53,466 bases of DNA from Prevotella sp. (GTDB lineage Bacteria > Bacteroidota > Bacteroidia > Bacteroidales > Bacteroidaceae), in contig JAFUFD010000087.1 of assembly GCA_017470055.1 (NCBI GenBank), positions 1 through 53,466 of the forward strand. The letters run 5' to 3'. This document shows positions 25,962-36,200 of the stretch, piece after piece. Both the position numbers and the translations under genes were made by a program. Each line of letters begins with the position of its first letter. Positions within the stretch are counted from its first letter, which is position 1. The notes under the pieces were generated by a model. That model made no database searches, had not been told where the DNA came from, and saw only the letters and a list, made by a program, of their open reading frames with translations.

Positions 25962-27890
25962 TTATTTCAAATCCCAAGACTGGAGACGCTTAGCCCATGA
26001 CAGGATATTAATCTTAGCCATGATGTAGAGACCGAGTTCGTCGTCTGGATGACCAGGATCGTCTGGGTCTGGAGGTGTCGTGCCATCGCCGCCACCGTTC
26101 AGAGAAGGAGGAGTGGAATAGCCTATCTTCAGGATCTTACCGATCTGCAGGTCGTACCAGTTGTTACGTACCATACCGTAACGACCGAGGTAGTTTGCGT
26201 CACGGTTATCACCCGTAGGATAGATAGCGTCAACGTCACCCTCAGCAGGCTTCGTGCCAGTACCATACTCATCCGTATTCCATGGAGTCAGGTTGTCACC
26301 GAAGTGCTTGACACGAATCACATAATAAGCCTCACCGTCTACGAAACGCTCAACAGACTTCAAGGAGTTGTTTAGCACTGCGATAGCGTCGGCACCGTCA
26401 ATACCATCAGGAGTTTCCTCAAGTTTGGACACCTCCACGTCAGCAGATTTGGCGGGAGAGAACTTATCCTTTGGAATTTTCACCTCTGTCACCTTCACCT
26501 TGCCAGCACCAGTCTCTAATGTTACCTCGACATCACTGCCCTTAAGGGTTGTGATAGTTGTATTATTTTTATTCCAGTAGTTAATGAAAGCGCTCTGATT
26601 AAAGAGGGCACTAACCACTTTGTCTTTCACGTCACCCTCTGTATAGAGCGTAGTACGGTCATCGCCAATGGTATAGAAAGGATCGGTACCAGAAGTCAGT
26701 TTCACCTTTAAGATGGCGCGAGTGGTATTGTTGGTCTTCATCTGAGCCACTGTAAAAGTATTCTCAAAGGCATACAATATTGCATCCTTGTCGTTCGTAT
26801 AGGTTGTTGCGCTATTGAATACGTCAGAAGCCCAGCCTGTATTATAGTTGGGGTCCTTTGCCCAATAAGTTCTGTAGAGGTCAACACCATTAATCTTATT
26901 AAGACCAATGAAACGATAAGCATCTGTAACGGGAATCTCTGTCGCATTGCTCTTCAGGTTCCACTTGAAATCCTCAGGTACCTGACGGGCAATATAAGAA
27001 GAGGCGTTAGTACCATCGAGTGACCATCCTGACAATACGGCACTTAAGGTAATTCCTGTCTTAGCGGTCAGTTTATCTGTGTTCAGATAATTTCCGTCGG
27101 TGGTATTGAGCGTCACCTTTGCCACGCCACGCTCTACATAAATCTCTGTGGCAGCAACTGCTGAAGTAGCACTGGCAGCCTCCTCTGTGTCATAAATATA
27201 AGTCGCATTCACAGGAGCGAGAACCTGCAGGGCTGGAGTTGCACCAGGATCGGCAGAACCTCCCTGAACCTTGCTCAGCACGGCATTGGTCATGAAGATA
27301 TATGTATTGGAACCCTTTTTGTAGACAAATGGATTGGAGTCCACAGCAGTAGACTTTGCCGTAGCCGCCTGAATGTCAGACAATTTGATGCCAGTTTTAT
27401 CGGCACTTCCAGCGAGACGCAGGCTATTAGCCGTACTTCCATGCTCAATCACACCAGCACCATTGACAACGGCAAGGGCAAAGAAACTCTTATTTGTGGA
27501 AGGACGCTTGCTAATCTTAGCCACATACTTACCCTGAGTAGTAATCTGGTTGGGAGTATCCGTAAAATCATCCTGTGTACTGTTAAGGTCAATCACCTGA
27601 AACAAAGTAGCGTCAGACTCCTGGGTTCCCTCGAACAGGAGCAACAGGATATTGTCCACCGCATACTCATAGGTCTCACCATCATTATCTTTCAGACCCT
27701 CTTCAGTCTCCCACGCAGCAGCACGGTTGGTTGTCACCACTTGCGAAGGCAGGTTCACATTCACCTTGAAATAGCCCTCAGCAGCAGTTTCCAAAGGATT
27801 CTGTGGCACTTCTGCCACGTCCTTGTCAGACGAGCAAGCAGCGAATAGCATTCCTGCTACTGCCATTGCTAAAAAACTAAGTTTTTTCAT
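25962..27890 (-). CDS. Mfa1-family major fimbrillin, operon I
   Basis: A 642-aa lipoprotein (LFAAC, lipid cysteine at 19). Typical Mfa1 order: EGYFKVNVNLPSQ, the strand VDNILLLLFEGTQESDATLF, SFFALAVVNGAGV, then ATEIYVERGVAKVTL at the domain boundary, and MVRNNWYDLQIGKILKIG before a proline/aspartate-rich linker and the last strand INILSWAKRLQSWDLK. Arginines near TTNRAAAW could be the maturation cleavage region. It is the first fimbrillin of operon I and has its own hairpin after it, so it should be the most abundant subunit. Length slightly exceeds P. gingivalis Mfa1 (about 560 aa). Confidence 0.92.
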   Translation of the reverse strand: MKKLSFLAMAVAGMLFAACSSDKDVAEVPQNPLETAAEGYFKVNVNLPSQVVTTNRAAAWETEEGLKDNDGETYEYAVDNILLLLFEGTQESDATLFQVIDLNSTQDDFTDTPNQITTQGKYVAKISKRPSTNKSFFALAVVNGAGVIEHGSTANSLRLAGSADKTGIKLSDIQAATAKSTAVDSNPFVYKKGSNTYIFMTNAVLSKVQGGSADPGATPALQVLAPVNATYIYDTEEAASATSAVAATEIYVERGVAKVTLNTTDGNYLNTDKLTAKTGITLSAVLSGWSLDGTNASSYIARQVPEDFKWNLKSNATEIPVTDAYRFIGLNKINGVDLYRTYWAKDPNYNTGWASDVFNSATTYTNDKDAILYAFENTFTVAQMKTNNTTRAILKVKLTSGTDPFYTIGDDRTTLYTEGDVKDKVVSALFNQSAFINYWNKNNTTITTLKGSDVEVTLETGAGKVKVTEVKIPKDKFSPAKSADVEVSKLEETPDGIDGADAIAVLNNSLKSVERFVDGEAYYVIRVKHFGDNLTPWNTDEYGTGTKPAEGDVDAIYPTGDNRDANYLGRYGMVRNNWYDLQIGKILKIGYSTPPSLNGGGDGTTPPDPDDPGHPDDELGLYIMAKINILSWAKRLQSWDLK

Positions 27891-27932
27891 AATTGATTAG
27901 AATTAATTGTTTGTTATTATGTTATTTTTCTC

Positions 27933-29399
27933 TTATTTCTTCAAACTCTCAAGGATCTGCATGTTCGCACTGATATCCATACCCTTTGCCTCTGCACGAC
28001 GGAGGGCTGCCTCAGCATCGTCATAACGCTTCTGCTGTATGTAGAGGATGGCACGGGCATTCTCCGCCTCGGCACTGTCGCCAGCATGCTCCAGCAGGGT
28101 CTCTGCCTTCAGCGTGTCCTCCTGACGAAGGGCGATATTGGCGAGGTTGATGGCTGCCTCTGTGCTCTCGGGATAGACGTTGAGGGCGGTCTGCATCACC
28201 TTATTATATTCAGCACTACCCCTCGGATAGGTCTGGGCGACATCCCACAACTCACGCAAGGAGAGTTGGTAAGGCTTGGTCTTATAGATCTCCTTTGCCT
28301 CCTCCAAAGTGAACTCACGGTACTCGAAGGTGATCTCGTAGTCGGAGCGACGGAGTCCAGGATATATGTTCTTCAGCAGGTATTTATACTCTGCGGGATA
28401 GAGACGCTTGATCTTCTGCTCCTTGGGGTCGGGCTTGATACTATTGTCGTCGATAATCCTCAGGATCTCCGCACGGTGTGGGAGTGTGGCGGTGGACATC
28501 TGCTCGACAGCCTCACGCAGTCCTATCCAGTTCTCAGGAGTAGCCTCGGCGGGAGCGAAGACGCTTGCGGGCAGGTTATAGGTCTGGCGCACATAGTCGG
28601 TGAGCGACTTGGCACGGTTGGTGGCAAGCATCTCGTTATGCGAGTAAGGACTCTCTGGCGATGCCCAGCCATGAATCTTAATCTTCTGGATAGAGATGTT
28701 CGGATCGGCATTCATCACGTCGAGCGTATCGGTGATCTTACGCAACTCACGACGGTTGTCCATATAGTCGGGCTTCATCTCCCAACGGTCTACGACGAAG
28801 GTGATATAGGCAGTTCCATGCAGGTTGCGCACCTTCTTGGAGGGAGCAGGCACTACGTCGACGTAATTAGGCTTGATGTCGATGGTGGCGGCCTCCGGGA
28901 GCAACGGACCTAAGAAAGCCTGCTCTGACTTCAGCGTGTCGCCACAGCCGCAGAGGTCGCACTCCAGCCACACCTCAGCGCCCTGATGCCAGGGAGCCAT
29001 GTCGACCACATCGGTATAACTGACACGCTGGGCCTCGTTCTTCTCACGGCGCACCGACTGGTAGTTATCGACATAGAGGGGGTCGATGCCGTCACGCTCA
29101 AAGAGGATGTCCTGCACACGACCCGTCACCAGCAACGACTTCAGACGCTGCTTCTGGCTGCCGTCCTTCGTGCGGAGCACGGGGGTAAAGGCACGATAGC
29201 GTGCCGACTTCACCTTCAGGGAGTCGAGGATAAAGTCCATGGAGACTAATGTTTTCTGGTCGACCTGCGACACCTTATAGTTATCAACAGAGACCTGTGT
29301 GTCCTGCTTTGCCTTCTTGCCTGTCAGTTTGATAGGTCCTTGTGCCATGACGAGGCAGGAGACCAACAGGGATATGCTGAGAATGATATTTCGTTTCAT
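27933..29399 (-). CDS. DUF3868/OmpA-like fimbrial accessory protein with TPR tail
   Basis: A 488-aa exported protein (signal peptide cut near VMA-QGP). The N-terminal 180 residues fit DUF3868 and contain a cysteine cluster ECDLCGCGD (Cys147, 150, 152). Residues about 195-290 form an OmpA-like peptidoglycan-binding domain (KIHGWASPE, NRAKSLTDYV). The last 100 residues carry TPR-like helices (AINLANIALRQEDTLKAETLLEHAGD). Such proteins regularly accompany Mfa-type loci and probably link the assembly site to peptidoglycan. It starts 17 bp after the DUF3575 gene. In operon II the OmpA-like part is instead fused to DUF3575. Confidence 0.87.
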   Translation of the reverse strand: MKRNIILSISLLVSCLVMAQGPIKLTGKKAKQDTQVSVDNYKVSQVDQKTLVSMDFILDSLKVKSARYRAFTPVLRTKDGSQKQRLKSLLVTGRVQDILFERDGIDPLYVDNYQSVRREKNEAQRVSYTDVVDMAPWHQGAEVWLECDLCGCGDTLKSEQAFLGPLLPEAATIDIKPNYVDVVPAPSKKVRNLHGTAYITFVVDRWEMKPDYMDNRRELRKITDTLDVMNADPNISIQKIKIHGWASPESPYSHNEMLATNRAKSLTDYVRQTYNLPASVFAPAEATPENWIGLREAVEQMSTATLPHRAEILRIIDDNSIKPDPKEQKIKRLYPAEYKYLLKNIYPGLRRSDYEITFEYREFTLEEAKEIYKTKPYQLSLRELWDVAQTYPRGSAEYNKVMQTALNVYPESTEAAINLANIALRQEDTLKAETLLEHAGDSAEAENARAILYIQQKRYDDAEAALRRAEAKGMDISANMQILESLKK

Positions 29400-29416
29400 C
29401 TTGATTCAGTTTTTAA

Positions 29417-30007
29417 TTAGAACATATAAAGGAATGAAAGTACCGCCTTCGTCGGACCGATATAGGTCTTGTGACCGTCGGTATACTGTCTGCCACACTC
29501 GCCACACTCAAAGCCCTTATACTTGGCATACACCACGCCAACACCTGCCGATGCCTCGAAGTTCCAATGGCGAGACAATACCCACTGGTAACCGTAACTC
29601 ACGCCACCTCCAATGTACCAGCCCTCGTAGCGATGGTCACGCAGCCCCTTATACATGCCGAGGGGCAACTTCACATTCGCCGCGTCGAACTCACCGCCCA
29701 AAGCGTGGATTCCCACGAACGAGCCTTGGAAGCGATGGCAGAACCAGTAACGGTACTCCGGGGCAAGCATCCAGTGCTTGAAGTACTTCTGACCATTGTC
29801 GGTGTTAAACTTCCAAGGGTTCAGCCCATAGTACAACTGCATGGTGTGTTTCTTACCAAGTCCCACTTCCATACCAATGTTGGGGGTTGTCGTCGCATCA
29901 TACAGAAGATTGGTCTTCAACGCCACCTGTTGGGCGGATGCCTTCTCAATACCGCTTGCCGTACAAAATAATACAACAAGCATCAGCGCTTTCACTCTAA
30001 AGTCCAT
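29417..30007 (-). CDS. DUF3575 outer-membrane protein, first gene of operon I
   Basis: A 196-aa protein with a signal peptide (cut near KASA-QQ) and an opening VALKTNLLYDATTTPNIGMEVGL typical of DUF3575, a predicted small outer-membrane beta-barrel. Alternating aromatic strands (HWMLAPEYRYWF, YIGGGVSYGYQW, WNFEASAGVGVVYAKY) follow. Near the end is CGECG (Cys168, Cys171), conserved in the operon II homologue. The ATG is about 70 nt after the predicted transcription start at about 30076. It heads the fimbrial operon and is probably part of the outer-membrane assembly site. Confidence 0.9.
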   Translation of the reverse strand: MDFRVKALMLVVLFCTASGIEKASAQQVALKTNLLYDATTTPNIGMEVGLGKKHTMQLYYGLNPWKFNTDNGQKYFKHWMLAPEYRYWFCHRFQGSFVGIHALGGEFDAANVKLPLGMYKGLRDHRYEGWYIGGGVSYGYQWVLSRHWNFEASAGVGVVYAKYKGFECGECGRQYTDGHKTYIGPTKAVLSFLYMF

Positions 30008-30082
30008 TTTCTTTATTTAGGTTATATACTTATACTTTAAAATAGTAGTTAGATTTCCCTTATCGCTTTCGCAAAACAGATA

Positions 30083-30125
30083 CAAAATTAGATAAAAAAT
30101 GTAAAAGTTCTTCTTTTACCCCCCC
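30083..30125 (-). promoter_or_regulatory. Promoter region of fimbrial operon I with G7 tract
   Basis: Minus strand: a run of seven G (30125-30119), 28 bp, then TAATTTTG (30090-30083), a match to TAnnTTTG. No TTTG is seen at -33; ACTTTTACATT occupies that region. Operon II has the same order with C6 and 30 bp. The untranslated leader would be about 70 nt. Confidence 0.65.
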
Positions 30126-30175
30126 TAAATCACGGAAATATAACTTTTCTTAACAATGTGTGCGCTATCAAAAAG

Positions 30176-30202
30176 AGAACGCCCCTTAAAAAGAGGCGTT
30201 CT
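30176..30202 (-). terminator. Intrinsic terminator of fimbrial operon II
   Basis: Minus strand: AGAACGCC/GGCGTTCT with an 11-nt loop followed by CTTTTTG, beginning 25 bp after the stop of the 4428-aa gene. It separates operon II from the operon I promoter. Confidence 0.9.
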
Positions 30203-30227
30203 GTGTGGGCTTTACACTATTAAAAGC

Positions 30228-33200
30228 CTATTTGCTCAATACTTTCTTTGTATAGTCGTTGACACGCACGACATAGATACCCTGATTGACTTGTCGTGAG
30301 TAGTCGCTGAACATCGCCGTCACCCGATCGACCAGTTGACCGCCCACCGTATAGACTGCCACACGGTCGCCCTCCGTCAGTCCCTCGACATACAGGATGC
30401 GGTTGCGCACATAGATGCGGTAGTTGGCACCAGCCTCCTCGTTGCCCTGCGGGTCTACCTCCGGGCGTACCCCACCGAAGCGGACGGAGAGGCGGTTGGC
30501 ATAGGTGCCCTTGTCGCCGATAGTCATGGTGTAGCCCGCCGTCAGCAGATCGGTCACGTCGCCTGTCTCACTATCGCTCAGCCATACATGGTCGACATCA
30601 GCGTAGGCGTCAGGCTCCGGCAGACTGATCACATAGCGACCGGCACGTGGAGCCACCACACCTAACGTGATATCGGTATTGAACGGTGCGGCATCGACCA
30701 ACGACAGGGGAACACCTGCCATCGACGACACATAAAGTTGCGGTGTCTCCTCGTTGAAGCCAAACCACTTCACGCCATCTGCGCCGAAGCGATAGGCAAG
30801 CGAGCCGCCTTGCTTGGGCTGCACGGTCACCACATCGTCCACACGCAGGCTGTCCGTGCTGTCAGTATCCGCCCAAGAGATACCCACATACTGACGTGCC
30901 GCCGACTCAGTAGCGCCTGTGTAGACAGGCATCCTGAAGGTCAGCGTCTCCTCATCGCCCAAGACAGCGGTCTGGGTGAAGAAGCCGTCGCCTATCGACA
31001 AGGCTGTGCCATCCGCCCATGACTGCATGGAGTATATCTGTCCGTCGGCACGCAGATAGTCGCCATTGCCGTCCATCGTGTATAGCACATGAGGCACGTT
31101 CATGGCGTAGTTGCCGTCAAGGTCCCTTGCCGAGGTGCTGTAACTGGTCACGAGGTAAGGCATACCCGTCAGGTTCCATCCCATGTTCTCCTGTTTGGTG
31201 AACGAGGCGTCGCCCTCCTCTGAGGTACGGTCGTCATATTGCTTGAGCGCAACGGTCTTCGGTCCGTCCTCGGTATAGATATAGTCCGTGCTGGCACCAC
31301 TCATACCGTTGAAGCGATAGGTGCCCGCTCCTGCGGCGAGCAGCCATCCCTCGTTGGGCTGGAAGTCCCTCGTCACACGGTTCCACATCGCAGAATTCTC
31401 CTCTCTGAAGACAAAGCCCCCATGCCATGTGGCACGCCGCTCGCTGTCGTAGGTATATGCCCCGCTCAGGTCTGCCGACTTGGTAGGATCGGTCGTCGTA
31501 GTATGGGCGGGATTGAAGCGGTAGGGCAGTGACAGGAGGCGGTAGCGTCCCGTGAGTGTCTTCTCCACGGCGACATCCGTCAGTTGCAGCACATTCCCTG
31601 TATGGTCCTCCGCCCCATTGACATAGAACGAGGCGCCCTCCTTGAGCAATAGGAAGCCAGGGCGCAATGGTGTGGTGAAGTCACCCGTCTTCATGGTCAT
31701 GGAGCAGTTGCCCATCAGATAGACCACACTCGCCTGGTGCGGATAGTAATTGCCGTTATAGGTCCCAGAGGTGTTCACCTCCGTAGCGACAGCGGGGTCG
31801 CTCACCCTCCATGTCTCGAAGCAGCCGTTGTCGACCGTCGTCATCAGCACACGGGGATTGCCTAACAGGTCGAAGTCGGAGGTATAGTCCACCGCCTTGT
31901 GCGTATGGCTGTTCAGTTGGTAGGTATATCCCGCCACTTTGTCCGCATGGCTATTGTCGCCGGCGTTGATGTCGGCACTCTCCTCCTGCAACTGATACCA
32001 AAGCGCCTGATTGGTGTTATAGTGGTTGCTGTTATAGGCGGTGCCTCCCCGACGCAGATAGGGTGCGAAGCCACGGAAGCGGCTGCCGTAGTCGCTGACA
32101 TTGATACTGTTCAGCACATGGTCGGCAGGTCCGCTGAAGACGGTCTGCCCCGTCAAGGCAGGCACACCCGTACAGTTGAGGATATAAGCGTCACCGCTGA
32201 CACTTGCCACCGGCTGTCCGTTATCTGTCGTGTTGTTATGCAGCAGCATATTATACAGCAGTCCGTTCGTCATCCTCACCACAGGGGCACCTGTCATCGC
32301 ACAATCCTGTATGATACTATTGCGCAACGCCAGGTTCTGCTTGGTGATCTCCACCACTGGAGCCGTAGCGTCAGGGTTGCTGATCTCGAAACCGTCAAAG
32401 AGGGCGCCGACCGTGTACTCCTGCTCGCCGGTAACCAGTCCGTTGATGGTGGTACGGGTCTCACTCAGCGCCATGGGGGTGCGGTAGTCGGGCGTATTGC
32501 TCTTGACTTTCAGCAGGTATGCCTCGATATCGGCATCCTGCTCACTGAGGTTGCCGTTGGCATCCTCCACCTGCTCCAGCCCCGAGATACTGCCATACAC
32601 CTGCACACCGTCACGGAAGATAAGGGTCTCTCCGACACTGGTGCTGTTCGGACGGCTACGCATCAGCACGTAGGCGGTCTGGTTGTTCTGCGAGGCATAG
32701 ACGGCGGCGGCATCGACGGCATCCTGCATCTTGCCACGCCCGTAGGCGGTCTGCCACATATCACCCTTCGGCGCACTATTGTTCACGGCGGGGTCGGCAT
32801 AGATGACCCTGCGCAACGTCGCCTGGCACTCGTAAGCGCCACGGTCCATGCCTAAGTCGACAAAACGGGGATTATTCGCCATGTCCACATGGTCAGAGAG
32901 GTCGAAGGTGTAGTCCTTGTCTTCCAGGTCCTCGTAGAAACAGTTCGCTTTCAGGATGGCACCGTTCTCGTCCAATACGTTGAAGACGTTCCTTCCCTCG
33001 TTATCCTCTTTAATCCATTCCCAGTACTCACGGTTGACGTAGACGGGGCGTGCCGCCTTCTCACGGGCGGTCTTACCCTCCTCGTCCAAGGCATAGTCAC
33101 CGGTCTCATTGTAGTTGATCCATGCACGGTCGCTACCGACAGACGCAGGTTTCTCCTTACCGATGACCCACTGCTCGTAGGCGGCAGGCGATGCCTTGCT

Positions 33201-36200
33201 CAGGATGGAGATGCTGGGACTGATGCGGAAGTTACGGTTGAAGACGACCTCCTCGTCAGTAGCGTCGGCATCGGGCTGCTCGAAGTTAGGACCGTTGACG
33301 ATATCCTCATTGGCATCCGAAAGCGGGTCATTGCTGTTGACCGCATCCTTGGTGAGGCCGGTGATGGCGTTATGGGTGGTATGACTGTCTAAGACAATAC
33401 CCTCATACTGCGTCGCCTGCCCGTTGTTCTGGTCGTCCCGCCAGATGATATTGTTATGGAACTCAAAATCTGTCCCCGTGCTTGCCATCTTCACATGGCC
33501 GCCGTTCAGGGCAAAAGTGTTATTGACCATCACGGTCCGCTCCGCAGCCTCTATGGGATTGCCCGCATTAGAGTGGAACACGGAGTTGTATATCAAAGTC
33601 TTTCCACCGCCCTTGCCAATGCTTACGGCAGGTACCTCGGTGGCTTTCTTATTGCCGGAGACACCATTCTGCACGAACTTACACTTGCGGATGGTGATCT
33701 TAGGGAGTTCGCCATCAGGGTCGTCCAGCAACTCACTGGGGCTCTCCAACTTATACTGGTCACGGTAGTAGATGGCGGCTCCACCCGCACAAGCGGTACC
33801 TGGCGTTTTCTCTGTCGCCCCCTCTTGATGACCGTTCAGGGCAAGTTGGTTGCGGAACGTGATACCCTCGATAATGACAGGCACTGCCTTACCTGTAGGC
33901 GTAGAATAGGGGCTGTCCCCGAATCTTGACTCCATCTGCTCGGCATTCAGGACCTCTAACAGGTGCTGCACCTGATCGTCACTGGAATTACCCGCATAGC
34001 CCATCTCGAAGACAACAGGGTTATCGTCGGGGGCGTAGGTCTCCCAGTCTTGGCTATAGCCACCCTTGATGGTCAGGCTCTTGATGCCATAGCCCTTAGT
34101 CGTCACATAGTTCAACGGGGTCACGATTCCCTCATTAGTGGTGGGGATATCGATGGTGAAAGCAAGGTTGTTCTGACTATTGAACGGCAGCATGGGCGAG
34201 TAGTTACCCTTAATGATGCGCACCTCCTTGTCGTGTCCGTTACGGTTGGCAAGCAGGGTGTTGATCGCCCATTGCAGTTTGGTCGTCGGACTGCGCCAGT
34301 GGTGTCCGTCATTACCGTATTGGCGGTTCTCCGTCTCAGCCACCCAGATGACATCCACCTCCGAGCCGGCGGAGTTGTCCACCACCAACTGGATATGCTG
34401 GTACTCATACACGCCGATGTCGATATAGGCATACGCCTCACGCATATCGGGGTCGGACGACACACGGAACATATCCTGTCCCGAATAGACACCGCTGGCA
34501 TAACCCATGTACTTGTGGGGACCATAAGGCATCAGGGTCAGCCCGTAAGCGTCCCTGACCTTGTCGGCGACGGTCTTATAGATACCCTGACCCGCATATT
34601 TGTCCGTGTCCACCTTGGTGAACTCCGCAGAGGAGAGTCCGTTAGTCTTCGTGATGGTCTGCTCGATGCCCGTCCATCCCTGGTCGCAAAGACCGTTGAA
34701 GCGGTAGATGAACCAGTCGGCACTGGGCACATACTCATCATAGCCGGCACCCTGTGCGGGGAAGGTGAAGCGTGGACCGTTCAGGGCGTTGTCATTATCC
34801 TCGTTGATAATCAGGTTATGGTTATAGCCACCCAGGTCAAACGAGCCCGACGGGTTGCCCTGGTAGTCGCCCTCAAAGGGATTGCTGCGATAGTCATGAC
34901 GGTCACTGCGTGGCTGTACCGTGGCGGCAGGTCCCCTGCCCTCCTCGTAGGCGCTGAACAGCAGTGCCTCGACATCGCCAAAGCCTGTAGTAGTACCGAA
35001 GTTCATGACATGCGCTGTATTTCCTTCCTCTACCTTATTGCCCCAGTAGATGGTGTTCACCGCATAGTGGCGCAGGTCGTCGGTCGTATTCACCTTGGTA
35101 TTATAGACGGCAGGATACGCCGTTGCCTTGTTACATACGATATCACAATTGATGAGTCGGACATGTGCGTTGTCGCCTGCCCAGATGACACCGCCATAGC
35201 CCGCCGTGGGATGGCTGCTCGCCCAAGTATGGGGATGCAGTGTCGCATTATCGGAGATACGGGTCTTATAGACTCTCGACTCGTTATTGGCGAAGATGGT
35301 GTTCACCGCCAAGAGGTTGGCATTGCAGGCGATGGCGCCACCACCACAGTTCTTGATATAGGCGACCGCATCGGCAGTGTTGGAGGCGGCATCCGACGGG
35401 CTCTCCGCCAGGTTCTGCGCAAAGGAGCAACTGAACACGCTCAGGTCGCCATTGGTATAGATAGCACCTCCCTGCACCGCCGTGTTACCCTGGAAGAAAC
35501 AGTTGGCAAGCACCATCGGGATGTTACGCGCAGCCACCTCATTGGTCTCTGCCCGCTCGTTCTGCTCATCATCGGCGGCATCCGTCCAGTTACCGTCCAC
35601 CAAGATACCTGCGCCACGGTAGTACATACTCTTGTCGAGTGCTGACTCACTATAGCGGCGGGCACTACCGTTGTTGACGGTCACACCATCGATGATGATG
35701 GTACGCTTCGCTTTCGACTCCTCGGTCTCCTCGCCGTCCGCTGGCTCTATGGAAGGCAGCGCACCCGTCTGCTTCGGGTCAGCGAAACAGGTGATGACAT
35801 GATAGAGGTTGAACTCGTCGGCACTGGTGTTCTGTCCCGTAAAAATGGTCTGCTTCGCCATCTCCCACGGCTCACTGACACTGTTTTGGTTCAGGTCGTA
35901 ATGCTCCCGCTCGTCACGGATGTCATTCGTGGACTTACCCAGCAAGGTGTAACCACTGACAGATACGGTCGTTGCCTCATCCCTCTCCTGACAATAGAAA
36001 TGGTTGGCACCACCGTTAAAGCCTGTCAAGGGGTCGATACCACCAATGATGGTCACACCCTCCGGCACCACAAAAGTGTTGTTACGTGCCGAGCCTTGCG
36101 TGTTGTTGGCATCGTGGTAGGGATAATAGGTACCGCCCGATACGAACACCTCGAAACGCTGGTCCTTATACTCGTCTGCCTTTTCCGTGCGCACCTCCTG

